From assembly GCF_000208745.1 (NCBI RefSeq), contig NC_030853.1, positions 23,701,282 through 23,765,281 of the forward strand: a stretch of 64,000 nucleotides of DNA, read 5' to 3'. This DNA is from Theobroma cacao (taxonomy: Eukaryota > Streptophyta > Magnoliopsida > Malvales > Malvaceae). The notes under the pieces were generated by a model. The model was not told where the DNA came from. It saw only the letters and a list, made by a program, of their open reading frames with translations, and made no database searches. A program made the position numbers and the translations under genes. This document shows positions 36,159 to 47,708 of the stretch, piece by piece (the first letter of the stretch is position 1; the number at the start of each line of letters is the position of its first letter).

Positions 36159-39100
36159 ATGGAATCGAAAGAAGTTGAGTTCTCTTTCTCTTCTCCTCCC
36201 CTCTCCTCAACTAGGTAGTGAAAACAAATCCCTCAGATACTTGGAAAACTTTTCATCAAAACGCATGGGTGATACCCTTTTGATTTAATTTGATGTTTAA
36301 TTTAACATGGGTTTTTCAATTGTTCATGCAGATGGTGGTGCAGGGACACGGTTGCTGTAGTCACCGGAGCCAACAAAGGCATAGGATTTGCGCTAGTGAA
36401 GCGATTTGCAGAGCTGGGGTTAACGGTGGTTTTGACTGCTAGAGATGTAGAAAGAGGAAACAAAGCAGCCGAGTCACTCAGGGAGCAAGGGCTTCCTAAC
36501 GTACACTTCTCTCCCCTTGATGTTTCAAAGCCTGCTTCCATCCAAACCTTTGTGTCATGGCTGGATACAACGTTTGGAGGGTTGGATATTCTTGTAAGTC
36601 TATTAATCATCGCTTGCATTGTAATTGTCAGATATACACATCACAGTTTTAATTTCTCTTTTCTTTTTTTTTTTTTAAAAAAAAAAGATAAAGATAAAGA
36701 TTAATAATAGATAGTACATTTATTTGTGATAAATAGCTCACTATCGTTCTAGGGGCTATTTTGTTTTTTGTGTATATAGATATATAGGAATGAACATTTA
36801 TTAATCTCATATAGTTTAAGGTGCATGTCTTCCATGTGCTCTCATGGCCTGAGATGCTGGACCAGATGCGATCTAATAAGACCAGGGCTTGATACTTTTC
36901 CTTTTTTTTTTCTTTAATTCGTCACACACATTTTCCTTCGTTCATCTACTGTTGAGTATTTTCCACGATGATTATAAGGAGAGAGAGGAGATCACATGGA
37001 GAAATTAGTCTCAGATATGATCCTAATTTCCAAGATTGTTTTCTCAATCAAAATAGTCCTTCCTCCAGTTATGGTTTCCCTGTCATTGATTTTTTTTTTG
37101 GGTCAAATTGAATTCAATTTTGTTCATTATTAACAATATTATAAAGTTATAAATTTGAATAAAAATAAAATTTATAAATTTTGAATTTTAAATTCTTCAA
37201 AATATATTTTGTTCAATTTTTTAAAAAAAATAATAAATAAAATTGAGTTCATTTAATCAAAAATGTCAAACAAAAATAAATAAAGTAGGACAAGAGAAGT
37301 ATTGTCATCAAGGGTTTTGATTATAATTAATGAATATTTTTATGATTATTTTTATTATTATAAGAATTTTGCTAAAAAATTCTAATTAAGAACACTTGAT
37401 AAAATTATTAAAAGACACTTATTGTAATTACTATATTAAATAATATATTTACTAAATTATTGAAAATCATCTCTTTAACTATCAGCTATTGTATTCAATA
37501 TTATAAAAATTAAGAAAAGTATTTTTAACAAAAATCATCAATATAATCAGAATTTTTATATACATATTGAATAAATCTTATTAATAGTTAATGAAAGTCA
37601 TTCGATACAATAGAGATTCTTATATATTTGTAAATTAAATAAATCTTATTAACATTAATAATAAAAAATACTGAAATGATAATTTTAAAATATAATGAAC
37701 AAATATTTTCATCAATTAAAAAGTTTTCCAATATACATAATTTTATATATATTAGTATAATATACAGTTACCTGATGATTCTTCATTATTTCAATATTAG
37801 AGATAAACAAGTAATCTTTTAAACCCTTACCTAATAGTCTCCCTTGATAATGACTGGAGAAAGAGTTTTTAAGCACTAATATACAGAGTTGACACTATCC
37901 CTAATCCCATAAACAAAAATTAATGTGATCGGTGCATCTGATTCTTCATCAAGTTCGAGATTACATAACCTTGTTTAGCAATTGAATTAGGTTTTTCTTA
38001 ATTTATTTTATGTTTGGGTGTGGAAAACCTATATCTTTCTACCAATTGTTTATCATTATATAAATTTGACCAGCACTAATAATTTATTTAGTTTCACATT
38101 AAAATAGTATTAAAAAAAGAAAGAAACTATTGGTCATCAGTGCCTCCTTTCAGTAGTCAAATTTTGAGCTGTATTGTGTATGAATTTCAACATTAACTTG
38201 ATAGTTATGATTCTTCTACTAGCTGTAAAAGAACCAATATTTGTCTTACTTATGCTAGCTATTTATTCTAATTATATGCTACTATATAATAAAAATTTAA
38301 TTAATTGAAAGGCAGCCCTACTTGACATTAATTATATTAAGCACCCTTTCCATATTTAGATTTTGCACTCTATTTTTTAAACATCAACATTGGCATATAT
38401 ATGAGGGTATGACCAAATTAATTTAAATTAAATAATCTATCCCAAGGCATCATATTCTTAACAATTCCATATAGGTTATTGACGGTGATTGGCATTTCAT
38501 GAAAAATATATTAATACTCTAATTATTATTATTATTATTAATTTTTAATTTTCAGGTTAACAATGCTGCTGTTTCGTTCAACGAGATCGATGAGAACTCG
38601 GTGGAGTACGCGGAGACTGTCATCAAAACCAATTTCTATGGAGCCAAGTTACTCACTGAGTCACTCTTGCCCTTGTTTCGCTTTTCAACTTCCATAAGCC
38701 GGATACTTAACATTAGCTCCAGGCTTGGCTCCATGAACGTAAGTAGCAAATAATCTTAATTTTGCTTTAAATTTAAGCTTCCTTTACTTACTGTCAAAAA
38801 ACAAAAACAAAATTGTAATTGATATTAACACTAATAAGTTTTTTATTCCATATCATCATTATATAAATATTTCGTGTCACATGTCAGGACGGAAACTTAT
38901 TTATATTTAATGATTGATTAATTAAGGATGTATTATTTATATAATATTAATAATTAAAATATTATTTTTTTAAACCAATGACTCGATGATCCAAAATAAA
39001 AAAATTTTAAGAAATTCTGTAAATGAATTTTTGATTGTATGAAAATATTAAAGTTTTTTTTAATTTTAATCGAATTTCTTGTGTTACATATATTTATCTT

Positions 39101-39531
39101 AAATTAATTGCAACCATATAATTCCTTGATGCATACAGAAAGTGAGAGACCTTAACATAAAAGCAACTCTGCAAAATGAGAGGCTATCGGAGGAACAAAT
39201 AGAAGAGGTGGTGAATTTGTTTCTTCAAAGTGTGAAGAATGGAACGTGGCAAAGTGAAGGGTGGCCGGAGATATGGACGGACTACTCAGTTTCAAAGCTG
39301 GCACTGAATGCTTATTCTAGGGTTCTGGCCAAGCGGTTCCAAGGGAGTAGATTAAGCATTAATTGCTTTTGCCCTGGCTTCACTCAAACATCCATGACTC
39401 GTGGGCAGGGCACTCACACCCCAGATGAGGCCGCCGAGGTTGGTGCTAGGCTGGCCTTGCTTCCCCCTGACCATTTACCAACTGGACAATTTTTTCTAGG
39501 ATTTGGACCTTATAACAAATCTAAACTATAA
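36159..39531 (+). CDS. Short-chain dehydrogenase/reductase, carbonyl reductase / neomenthol dehydrogenase-like
   Basis: NAD(P)H-dependent oxidoreductase of the classical-type SDR fold, probably cytosolic; substrate unknown. Exons: 36159-36214, 36332-36593, 38556-38738, 39139-39531; phases join to 297 residues. It starts MESKEVEFSFSSPPLSSTRW, as in the plant group related to Arabidopsis At5g51030. Motifs: cofactor loop TGANKGIG (30-37), NNAA (108-111, where the family usually has NNAG), catalytic Ser in ISSR (159-162), YSVSK with Tyr216 and Lys220. CFCPG.TQTSMT follows, as in carbonyl reductases. All catalytic residues are present. Intron 2 is long (1962 bp) and AT-rich. Menthone, salutaridine or general carbonyl reduction cannot be told apart from sequence. 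Confidence 0.92.
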
Positions 39532-40777
39532 AACATTTATCCGATTTATATTTAATTTACTATTAGTGCATAAATTTTATATATTATATATGTGAATCAT
39601 ATGATATTGTCTCATTTAATAAATAAATTTTTAAAAAATAAAAATTTTAAAAAACAAATACTCATGATTTTAAAAGAATTTATTTTGAAAGATTTTTGAA
39701 TTTTTATCTTTACACGTTTATAAGTGTGACGTCTCGTTAATTATGAAGTGTAGTTGAAGAAAACCCGAATCTTATGACGTCTATTTTTTGGCTCTTAAGA
39801 TTAAAGATACTTAATTTTGGGAAAGGTATTACTGGATTAATTTTATATAGCTCTCTTGGGCATATTAGTTGAGCAGTCGAACAGAAGAGGAAAGATGAGA
39901 AGAAATAGAAAAGAAAGGAGGAGAGGAAAAAAGGGCTAAAATTGGAGAGATAAAAAAGGTGAAAAAAGATTAAAGCAATATAAATATAATTAAATATAAA
40001 AAAAAGAAAGAAAAAGGGAAATTTTCTTTGATAATATAAGAACATAATTTTAATTTTATTTATTGTAAAGCAAAAGGAAGAAGAACAAAAATTAAAGGAT
40101 AAAAAAAATATATATATATATATATTCAATATTTTTTAATTTTAAATATTATGTTTTTAATATATTCAAAATTATGTACATATATAAATTAAAAAAAATT
40201 GTAGAAACTATGAAATTTTGTAGTTGCTCTGCGTTAAGAAAAAAGACTACTGAAATAAGGAATTAGAAATTGTTATTAAAGAAAAAAAATTAACATATAT
40301 AAAATTTAACTAAAATAAGAAGGGTATTTTAATTACAGAAGTTTCACTCTTTATGCCATTTTCCATTTTGATAATAACTTATTGTGTAAATATAAATATA
40401 AATATAAATTATAGACTATACTAGATATTGTGTGCCTGTGTGTGATTATGATGTAAACAATTTAAGCTACTCTTAAGTCTTGCTTTATAAATGCTCGAGT
40501 TTGACTCGTTCACTTTTTAATTGAAATTTGGTTTAAGCAACATGAATAACGAATCAAGTATGAGTTTAGTAATATTTATAAAATTTTTAATTTTTTTATA
40601 ATATTTAATGTTTTATTTATACATAAGTAGAGCATTATAATTATTTACATATTTTTTAAGGTTTATTTAATTTTTAAATTCAAGTGCAAACCTACTGTTG
40701 AGTGGGGTTTCAAGCTTTTTATTGAACTTAATTGAGTCAGACTCGAGTCAAACGGGGCTAAACCAAATTTTACTTAA
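39532..40777. other. AT-rich spacer, SDR to COA3
   Basis: No gene seen. Purine-rich stretch at 39890-40110, a short (TA)n run near 40109-40125, and otherwise simple AT-rich DNA. Confidence 0.5.
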
Positions 40778-40807
40778 TGGGCTTTTAGACCAAGATCCAG
40801 GCCCAAT
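40778..40807. promoter_or_regulatory. Site II-type motifs in the COA3 promoter
   Basis: TGGGCT at 40778-40783 and GGCCCAAT at 40800-40807, about 150-180 bp before the end of the untranslated exon at 40960. TGGGCY motifs are enriched in promoters of plant respiratory-chain genes. Confidence 0.5.
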
Positions 40808-40960
40808 ATATTTTGCTTGCCCATCACCATTTCTACCAAATCCAACCGCTGACTGCTGCCTGGGTCTCTGTCTTCCAACTCCGCACTATTTCCTCTCTGT
40901 TTCTCTTTTTGTTCTGAACTCTAGCTAAGCTCAAAACAACCGTCGCCTTGAGATTTCCAG

Positions 40961-41903
40961 GTCAGCTTTGGCTTCCACATATTCTATTTTCTTTTAGAGA
41001 AACAATTTGGGTTTGTAGAAAAGTGTTAGGAAGATTATCACTCCATTATTTTGTAAAAGTTCGAACGAAATACTTATTTGTTTTAACATTAAAATGGTAG
41101 CTGTTGCCTTTGGTGTATTTATATATGTGAATTCAATTTTTTTGAGAGGTATGAGAAATGGGTTTTATTGTTATGGAGTGAAATCGTCGAAATACATGTA
41201 CTACAATCAATGGAAGTGGAAAAGATCACGACTTTGTTAGAGATATTCATTGTTTTGATAATTGTTTGAAGGATAACCCAAAGCCTGATTTTGTTCTTAA
41301 AACCCTTTTGTTTGAAATCATCATTCTTAGTTTGTGTTTTTCAATTTGATTCCTCAGTTTTTGGTTGTGCTTATCTTTAGATTTGTATATGTATTACTAT
41401 CAATTTGTCTGTAAAAATCACTAAGATATATTTGGTTTTTTTTTTTACTACTTGACTTTGTGTATGGAAGCAAAAATTGTGTATAGATACAAAAGCAAAT
41501 AATTTTTTTTAAATAATTAAAAAATTGATTTGATTTTTAGAGTATCAAATGCATGATTTTACTTTTATACAGAACAATTGTGCTGGAGTCAGTGTGGCTT
41601 CCTTTTCTAAATTTTGGTTTTGCTTTTGGCCATTTCTTAGGAAGCAAAATAAAATAGGGAAAAGCTAGCAACAAAGAAATGGAGCCTAAATATTTCTTCC
41701 CTTCAAATTTCCTGTTCTTTATTTCTTTTTCATTGCTTTTTTTCCTTGTTTTTTTCCATCTCCTTTTCCAAGAAATGAATCAAGCATTAACTTTTCTGTG
41801 CTGAAAAAAATAGTTTTTAGGGCCAGCGTGTTCCTTTACTCTCTTTTTCCACCCATTGCCAAGGGAAGTTTTGGAAAGTAGACTGATTTCTTGTGGTTTT
41901 CAG
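40961..41903 (+). other. Leader intron of COA3-like gene
   Basis: Donor CCAG/GTCAGC at 40960/40961 and acceptor TTTTCAG at 41903. The coding sequence starts 43 nt after the acceptor. T-rich, with no inserts recognised. Confidence 0.6.
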
Positions 41904-41946
41904 CTTTGAAGGCATAAACATATTACTCTTACTTTCTGCTTCTAAG

Positions 41947-42150
41947 ATGGCTGGGCTTTTGGGATATAACAGCCTTGCACCAAAGACTAAGAATCTGGTA
42001 GTTGCCGGGGGCTTGACGGCATTTGTATTTGGGGTATATTTCTACACCATGAGAGCTGTTGGTGGTACGGATGAGCTTCAGGTGGCTATAGATAAGTTTG
42101 AGGAGCACAAAAAGCAAGATGCTCGAGCAAGCATGGCATCAAAGGCTTGA
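41947..42150 (+). CDS. COA3: Cytochrome c oxidase assembly factor 3-like (COA3/CCDC56) small protein
   Basis: 67-residue protein, far below usual gene-caller limits but with strong family resemblance. A short N-terminal segment (MAGLLGYNSLAPKTKN) is followed by one transmembrane helix (about residues 17-34, VVAGGLTAFVFGVYFYTM), then MRAVGGTDELQ and a charged C-terminal helix (IDKFEEHKKQDAR). COA3 proteins sit in the inner mitochondrial membrane and help assemble COX1 into complex IV; the role in plants is inferred by homology. The frame is open upstream in the leader, but MAGLLGY is the family start. The leader intron (40961-41903) and site II promoter motifs fit a constitutively expressed mitochondrial gene. 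Confidence 0.85.
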   Translation: MAGLLGYNSLAPKTKNLVVAGGLTAFVFGVYFYTMRAVGGTDELQVAIDKFEEHKKQDARASMASKA

Positions 42151-43614
42151 TCTCTTGACTCTTTCTGTAATAATGAAGTCAAGAACAAGGTAAAGGTCTT
42201 TATGTAAGAGTCACTTATTATGTACCTGAATCAATGTTTTGAACTAATTGTCTTTGTTGGTTATACATTATAGTGTAGCTGGTAATAATGAACTTGACAT
42301 TTTGCTTCTTTCCTTGGACATATTCTTCAAAGTAATGTGTCTTGGTTATACGTTATAATGTACATGATAATCTTTAAAATAAGAGAAGAAAAAAATTTCT
42401 CCTAATTTTTTATTTGCTTGAAGTTTTTCATAAAGTTATAGGTTGCTTTTAACTATTGTTGCTTAGTTTTGCTTCTTTTGTGAGTTTCAGAAGATGAGGA
42501 TTGTAATGCAATTTATGTGAGAAGGTGACGAAGAACCTAACAGGATAGTATATTGACAAGTATGAAAAATCATGTTCAATTTCATTCTGTTGTTAAGTCC
42601 TATGTTGCTTTGAGTCTCTGGCTATACATTTCCTTGAAGTATCCTGCCCAGCACATATTAGATGGAAAAGACTATAGGGTTTGACGCTCCAAATATATGG
42701 AAAAAAACTAAAAAGGATGGAACACACTTATATAGGACAGATGCCCGTATCTGACACTCCCTAATCTGAGTGACATAGTTGTTAACTAATACCAAACTAT
42801 TGGCCTCTTCTGTTCTTGGCTATGATCCTTTAAGACCTTTGAGACTGGAAAGAAAGGCCTTATTGTATACGAGGCTGGCGCCATCAACAAGGTACGGCTT
42901 TGGAAGAGTCAGATTTGTAATCTGGTGACTTTACGAGAAAAGAAAATGCTTACTCCTATCCATCCGCAATATGGGTTAATAAGCCAAACTTGTGCCAGCT
43001 TCCGGTCGGTCCTGGGAGAAAACTTTTGGCTTGGAAAAAGTACATGTCTATGTAATAAACGACTTACTTACACTCCAAAGGGGGTATGACCCTCCACTGC
43101 AAATCATACGATGATCTTGGGAAGCACAGACGCAGCTATGGACAAAGTTTCCGCTAGAGCTTCAAGCATTAATTGCAAGTTTGATTGGGAGAAAAAGCCT
43201 TGACAGTGTATGAATTGTCATGTAAAACACAGTGCAAGTATAAGATCAACGAACAGGGTTGATGCTTGAATCTGGGAGAGGATGTCTCTGATTTGGTGTA
43301 ATAGGAACTCTATCCTTAGTGCTAGTTATAAAAATAAAATAAACATCAAACATTATATTTAAAAAAGAGAGAGAGAGTTTTTGTTAAGAGGATACTTGTA
43401 TAGGAGGTGGTTTCTCGAATATTTAATTCAAAGTAAAATCAAATACTTGGTTCATCTGTAACAAATAAGTGAATATAATTTGCCTAATCCCAGGTGGCCA
43501 TAAAGGCATTGCTGGGCAGATCTTAATGCCTTCAATTAAATCTCAAGATTTGAATTAAGATTCTATGAGTAAACAGAAAACGGGTCACAACCACTATCCT
43601 AGTACTCATTTGGC
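42151..43614. other. Convergent spacer, COA3 and FAM136A
   Basis: Holds the two 3' UTRs. The middle (about 42700-43260) is less AT-rich and could be an old transposon fragment, but no frame or terminal repeat supports that. Confidence 0.35.
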
Positions 43615-45765
43615 TCAAGCACCTATGTTGAAAGAAGCCTTCAATCTTCCAACAAGGTGTGGCATCGTCTTCATGTTATCCTCTATTGACTGGTTGACAC
43701 ATGACTCCAACTCATTGATTGCCTCAGTTTTAATCTGTTGAAGCTTAGCTGATTCAAACTTGTCTTGGCAGACCATCAAGGATCTATTTAACCTTTCCTA
43801 CATCCATTAGAACAAGTATTCATTAGTGTACTATTATGGTGCAATATCTGACATGAAAGGTCAACACAATTGCACAAAACATGAAGAATCCTTAGATTGT
43901 GCAAAAGAATTAACTTCAATTTGCACCATAAATAACAAAAAAATGAAGAATCCTTTATCTAAAGTAGAAAAACAGTTTTTCTTCAAAGAACAATAACAAG
44001 ATTTCTAGCTCCAATCACCAAGTCTTCCTCCACCAGACAGACATTATTTATATGGTGAAAATAAATTCCCTGAGTGATGAAAGAAACATACTGATTGAAT
44101 CATTCAATATACCAACAAAGTGACTAGAAAAGCAACATTAAATAGAATTTTTCCTGCACAACTCTTTTTCTTCTTCTTTGTCCCATCCTCATATCTCTTT
44201 ATCACATTATCCAGTTTTCTATTTCAATCTCCAAATGGAACAAATCTACAATACTAGTCTGGTATTGAGTTTAGTTGCCCAGCTACATTGGAATCAGTAA
44301 TCACATTCAATCAGGTCTACACTTTACAAACTATGTTGCAGTAATAACTCTTTGCCGAATGCTTTCTACTGCACGTAAAATCAACTTTAAGGTATCCTAT
44401 ACTGCATTTGAATGCATTTTCCAATAAATAATCATTGATTCAGGTTAAAGAAGCAAATAAACTTCTCCAGAGACTAGCGCAAGTTAACTACCATTGGCCG
44501 TACAGAAGCAAAAAGGGGGAGGGATGAATAGCATATGAGCCAATAGCCTCTCATAGAGTACATTCCTCCATTATTGTCCGGAACTTATGGTAGCTGACTG
44601 GATTGCTCGCAGGGAAGGTACTCGATACAGAATTTTGTGATACATGGGGATAGTGAACTTTCTATATGACAGAAAACCAAATGGAGAAGGATCTTCACCT
44701 TTGACATTTCCTAACAAAGGAAAGGGGTAGTGTTTGTCCATCACATCATATCAAATCCAAGGATCCTCTCTGTTTAACTACTTAGAAAATGCATACCAGT
44801 TGAAAGAAGAAATGCGAGAGCAAATGCATTTAATATTGCTAACTTTTGGAAACCCTTCTGAAATAAAGCTCCAGGAAAGCATTCAAAACAGACAATAACA
44901 GCAGCTCATATTTAAAATGGAAAGAAACTGTATAAGGTCCCTAAATTTGTAAAGATAGAAAGAACGGAGGTCAAGTGGAAGAAAGAAATGAAGTGAAATT
45001 TGAAGAAAATTTTAGCCTTGGAAAGGTAAAGCTGTTCAATGAAGAGAAAACCGAAGCACAGTAAAGTATTTTTCTGGAACCAAAAATTAGAAAAACAAAT
45101 GAACTTACTTGAAACTTGGCCATCTCATTCTCAAAATGCTGTTGAGCATTAACAACAGGAACACTGCAATGTTCTACACAATTGCTTATCTCCTCTTGTT
45201 TCCTTCTTCTGTCAAAGCACTCGTACGCACACTTGAAATACGCTTGCTGCAACCAATCATCATGAGAATTTTAAACAAAATAAAAATCACCACAACCAAG
45301 GAGTTAAATTCTTTATCAGAACTGATTAGCCAAAACAATTAAAACAAATAAACAGACTTGATATCTTACAAAATTTCCAAAAAACTAAGAAAAACGTAAA
45401 GGCTTTGATACCCAAAGCAATCAGCAAGTTCAAAACTTTACCTTCTAAATCTCTATATGGTTCTAACAATTCCTAAGCATGAACAAAACAGAACCCATTG
45501 ACCAAAACGAATCAAACAGCCCGGAGAAATCATACAGGGGTTATAAACATGAGAAATTGACAAACAGAGAAAAGATGCCCACGAAAAAAAAGACAAGTCA
45601 AGATCCCAACTTTGGGGTAGAAAGAGAGGAGGAGACCTGAAGAGTGAAATTGATGTGGTCTTGGACAGGAGCAAGTTGAGCTTGAGCAGCCAAATTCACT
45701 TCATTCAGTTTCTTCCTCATTCTTTCTGAAACCAATTGCTGTTCCATTGCTGCTATGTGATCCAT
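43615..45765 (-). CDS. FAM136A-like protein (DUF842), twin CX3C
   Basis: Small conserved eukaryotic protein of the mitochondrial intermembrane space. Exons (minus): 45637-45765, 45109-45246, 43615-43797; phase 0 joins, 149 residues. It starts MDHIAAMEQQLVSERMRKK. Two CX3C motifs, CAYEC (49-53) and CVEHC (66-70), flank the FDRRRKQEEI helix, the layout expected for import by the Mia40 disulfide relay; further cysteines are at 99 and 122. The length matches the family. Intron 2 is long (1311 bp). The promoter is shared head-to-head with SLP2 (743 bp between start codons). Molecular function is unknown even in animals. Confidence 0.9.
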
Positions 45766-45949
45766 TTTCGTTTCTTTTTTTTCTCCCTGCTTTCCTTTTT
45801 GATTCTTTCCAACTTACCTGTTATAGGGTTTATAGGGTTTTTGGCTGCTGACAAGCTGCTCAAATCAGAAGTTCAAAGGAGTTTAGTTTATTCTGTTGAA
45901 GAGCGGTCAGGTCCAAGTCCAACCATCCAACCCAATAGTAATTATCCAT

Positions 45950-45966
45950 TGGGCTCAAACAGCCCA
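45950..45966. promoter_or_regulatory. Inverted site II pair in the FAM136A/SLP2 divergent promoter
   Basis: TGGGCT (45950-45955) and AGCCCA (45961-45966), 185-200 bp upstream of the FAM136A start and about 550 bp upstream of SLP2. The same motif class occurs at COA3 and SNRNP40. Confidence 0.5.
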
Positions 45967-46508
45967 TGTTGAAAAGAAATTTACTAATTTTTTTATTTGA
46001 GAGTAATCTACGAGGTGGTTGGTTTAATATTTAAAAAAATTTCTAAATTATTTAATAAGTTTTAAAAAATATTTATTTGTTATTAAATGTTTATATTTTT
46101 ATTTTGTCTAAATAAATTCTCATGATTTACAATTGACTGCATAATTTATCTTCAAATTTTAACTCTTTAAAGATCCTACAAAGTTTTAAATTGATTTTTT
46201 GTTTGTTTTGCCTAATAAATTGAAAATTTCAATCCTTAAGATGCAGTATTATTATTGTAATTTTAAGAATCGGAATATTTGAGCATTTAATTTTTTAGTA
46301 ATTTTATGAATTGAAAATATTTTGTTTAAAAAAAATGGAAATTCGAATTATGATTGATAGAAGAAAAAGAAAATTGCATGGGGGTTGGATACGAATACTG
46401 GGATTTGCTGCTTGCGAGACAGGCTTTCACGTTTTTCAGTCAATAAATTTACCTTTGTCCTTCTGTATCCTGGATTACAGCAGACGCAACCATCAAAAGC
46501 GAAAGCAA
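45967..46508. other. Rest of the FAM136A/SLP2 intergenic region
   Basis: AT-rich. The reading frame of SLP2 extends upstream to 46311 but without family similarity, so it is taken as promoter and 5' leader. Confidence 0.45.
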
Positions 46509-47708
46509 ATGGAAAACAGCACCAAACCACTACAACAACAAAACCAATCATCTCCAACATGCGAAAACCTTCCGTCACTCCTCTCGTCATTCGTCGACAC
46601 CTTCATAGACTTCTCAGTCAGCGGTCTCTTCTTACCCCAACAGCAACAAACTCCTCAGAAAGCCCTTCAAACTCATATCCCTTCCCCCGATCGTCTAGTT
46701 GCCATCGGCGACCTCCATGGCGATCTTGAGAAATCCAAGCAAGCCTTCCGTCTCGCCGGCCTCATTGATGGGTCCGATCGTTGGTCGGGTGGGTCCGCCA
46801 CCGTTGTTCAGATTGGCGACGTGCTTGACCGTGGTGGGGAGGAGCTCAAGATTCTTTATTTCTTGGACAAGTTGAAGCGTGAAGCTGTTAAAAGTGGTGG
46901 GCAGTTGATAACTTTGAATGGTAATCATGAGATAATGAATGTGGAAGGTGATTTCAGGTATGTAACTGAAAAGGGTTTAGAGGAATTCAATGTTTGGGCT
47001 TATTGGTATGGTGTAGGGAACAAAATGAAGAGTTTGTGTCATGGGTTGGAAAAGCCTAAGGACCCTTTTCATGGGATCCCTCTCTCGTTTCGTGGCGTGG
47101 CCGAAAGGTTCTATCATAGTATCAGAGCGAGAATTGCTGCATTGAGACCTGATGGTCCAATTGCTCGTAGATTCTTAGCTGATAATTTGACTGTTTTGGT
47201 TGTTGGGGAGTCTGTTTTCGTGCACGGAGGGCTTTTGGAGAAACATGTGGATTATGGATTGGAGAGGATAAATGAGGAGGTGAGGGATTGGATTAATGGG
47301 TTGATGGGGAGGCGTGCACCGGGATACTGTAAAGGGAGGAATGCTGTGGTTTGGTTGAGGAAGTTTTCTGATGAGTTGGCAAAGAATTGTGATTGTTCAC
47401 TTCTAGAACATGTCCTTGCTACTATTCCTGGTGCAAAGAGGATGATTATGGGTCATACGATTCAAGAGATTGGGATTAATGGTGCTTGTGATAATAGAGC
47501 AATAAGGATTGATGTGGGAATGTCGAAAGGATGCATCAATGGGTTGCCTGAAGTTTTGGAGATTAATAGGAATTCAGAGTTGAGGGTGTTGACTTCGAAT
47601 CCAATGTATCAGAACAAGAATAAATCTTATGCAAATGCTGAAAGGAAAGAAGGGCTTGGATTGTTAATACCAGAAAACGGGCCAAAACAAGTTGAAGTGA
47701 AAGCTTAG
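46509..47708 (+). CDS. SLP2: Shewanella-like protein phosphatase 2
   Basis: Metal-dependent PPP-family protein phosphatase of bacterial ancestry. Single exon, 399 residues from the ATG at 46509 (MENSTKPL); Arabidopsis SLP2 is about 390. An in-frame ATG at 46311 would add 66 unlike residues and is rejected. PPP motifs: GDLHGD (67-72), GDVLDRGG (103-110), GNHE (138-141), VHGG (238-241), and GHT (315-317) close to the C-terminal metal-binding region. In Arabidopsis, SLP2 lies in the mitochondrial intermembrane space and is activated by the Mia40 oxidoreductase; tyrosine-phosphatase preference is reported. Cysteines at 176, 274, 294 and 296 could serve in disulfide formation. No oddities. Confidence 0.95.
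   Translation: MENSTKPLQQQNQSSPTCENLPSLLSSFVDTFIDFSVSGLFLPQQQQTPQKALQTHIPSPDRLVAIGDLHGDLEKSKQAFRLAGLIDGSDRWSGGSATVVQIGDVLDRGGEELKILYFLDKLKREAVKSGGQLITLNGNHEIMNVEGDFRYVTEKGLEEFNVWAYWYGVGNKMKSLCHGLEKPKDPFHGIPLSFRGVAERFYHSIRARIAALRPDGPIARRFLADNLTVLVVGESVFVHGGLLEKHVDYGLERINEEVRDWINGLMGRRAPGYCKGRNAVVWLRKFSDELAKNCDCSLLEHVLATIPGAKRMIMGHTIQEIGINGACDNRAIRIDVGMSKGCINGLPEVLEINRNSELRVLTSNPMYQNKNKSYANAERKEGLGLLIPENGPKQVEVKA

Noticed and set aside
46311..46508. N-terminal extension of SLP2 from an upstream ATG
   Set aside because: The 66 extra residues have no family similarity and match the composition of leader DNA; the downstream ATG gives the usual length.
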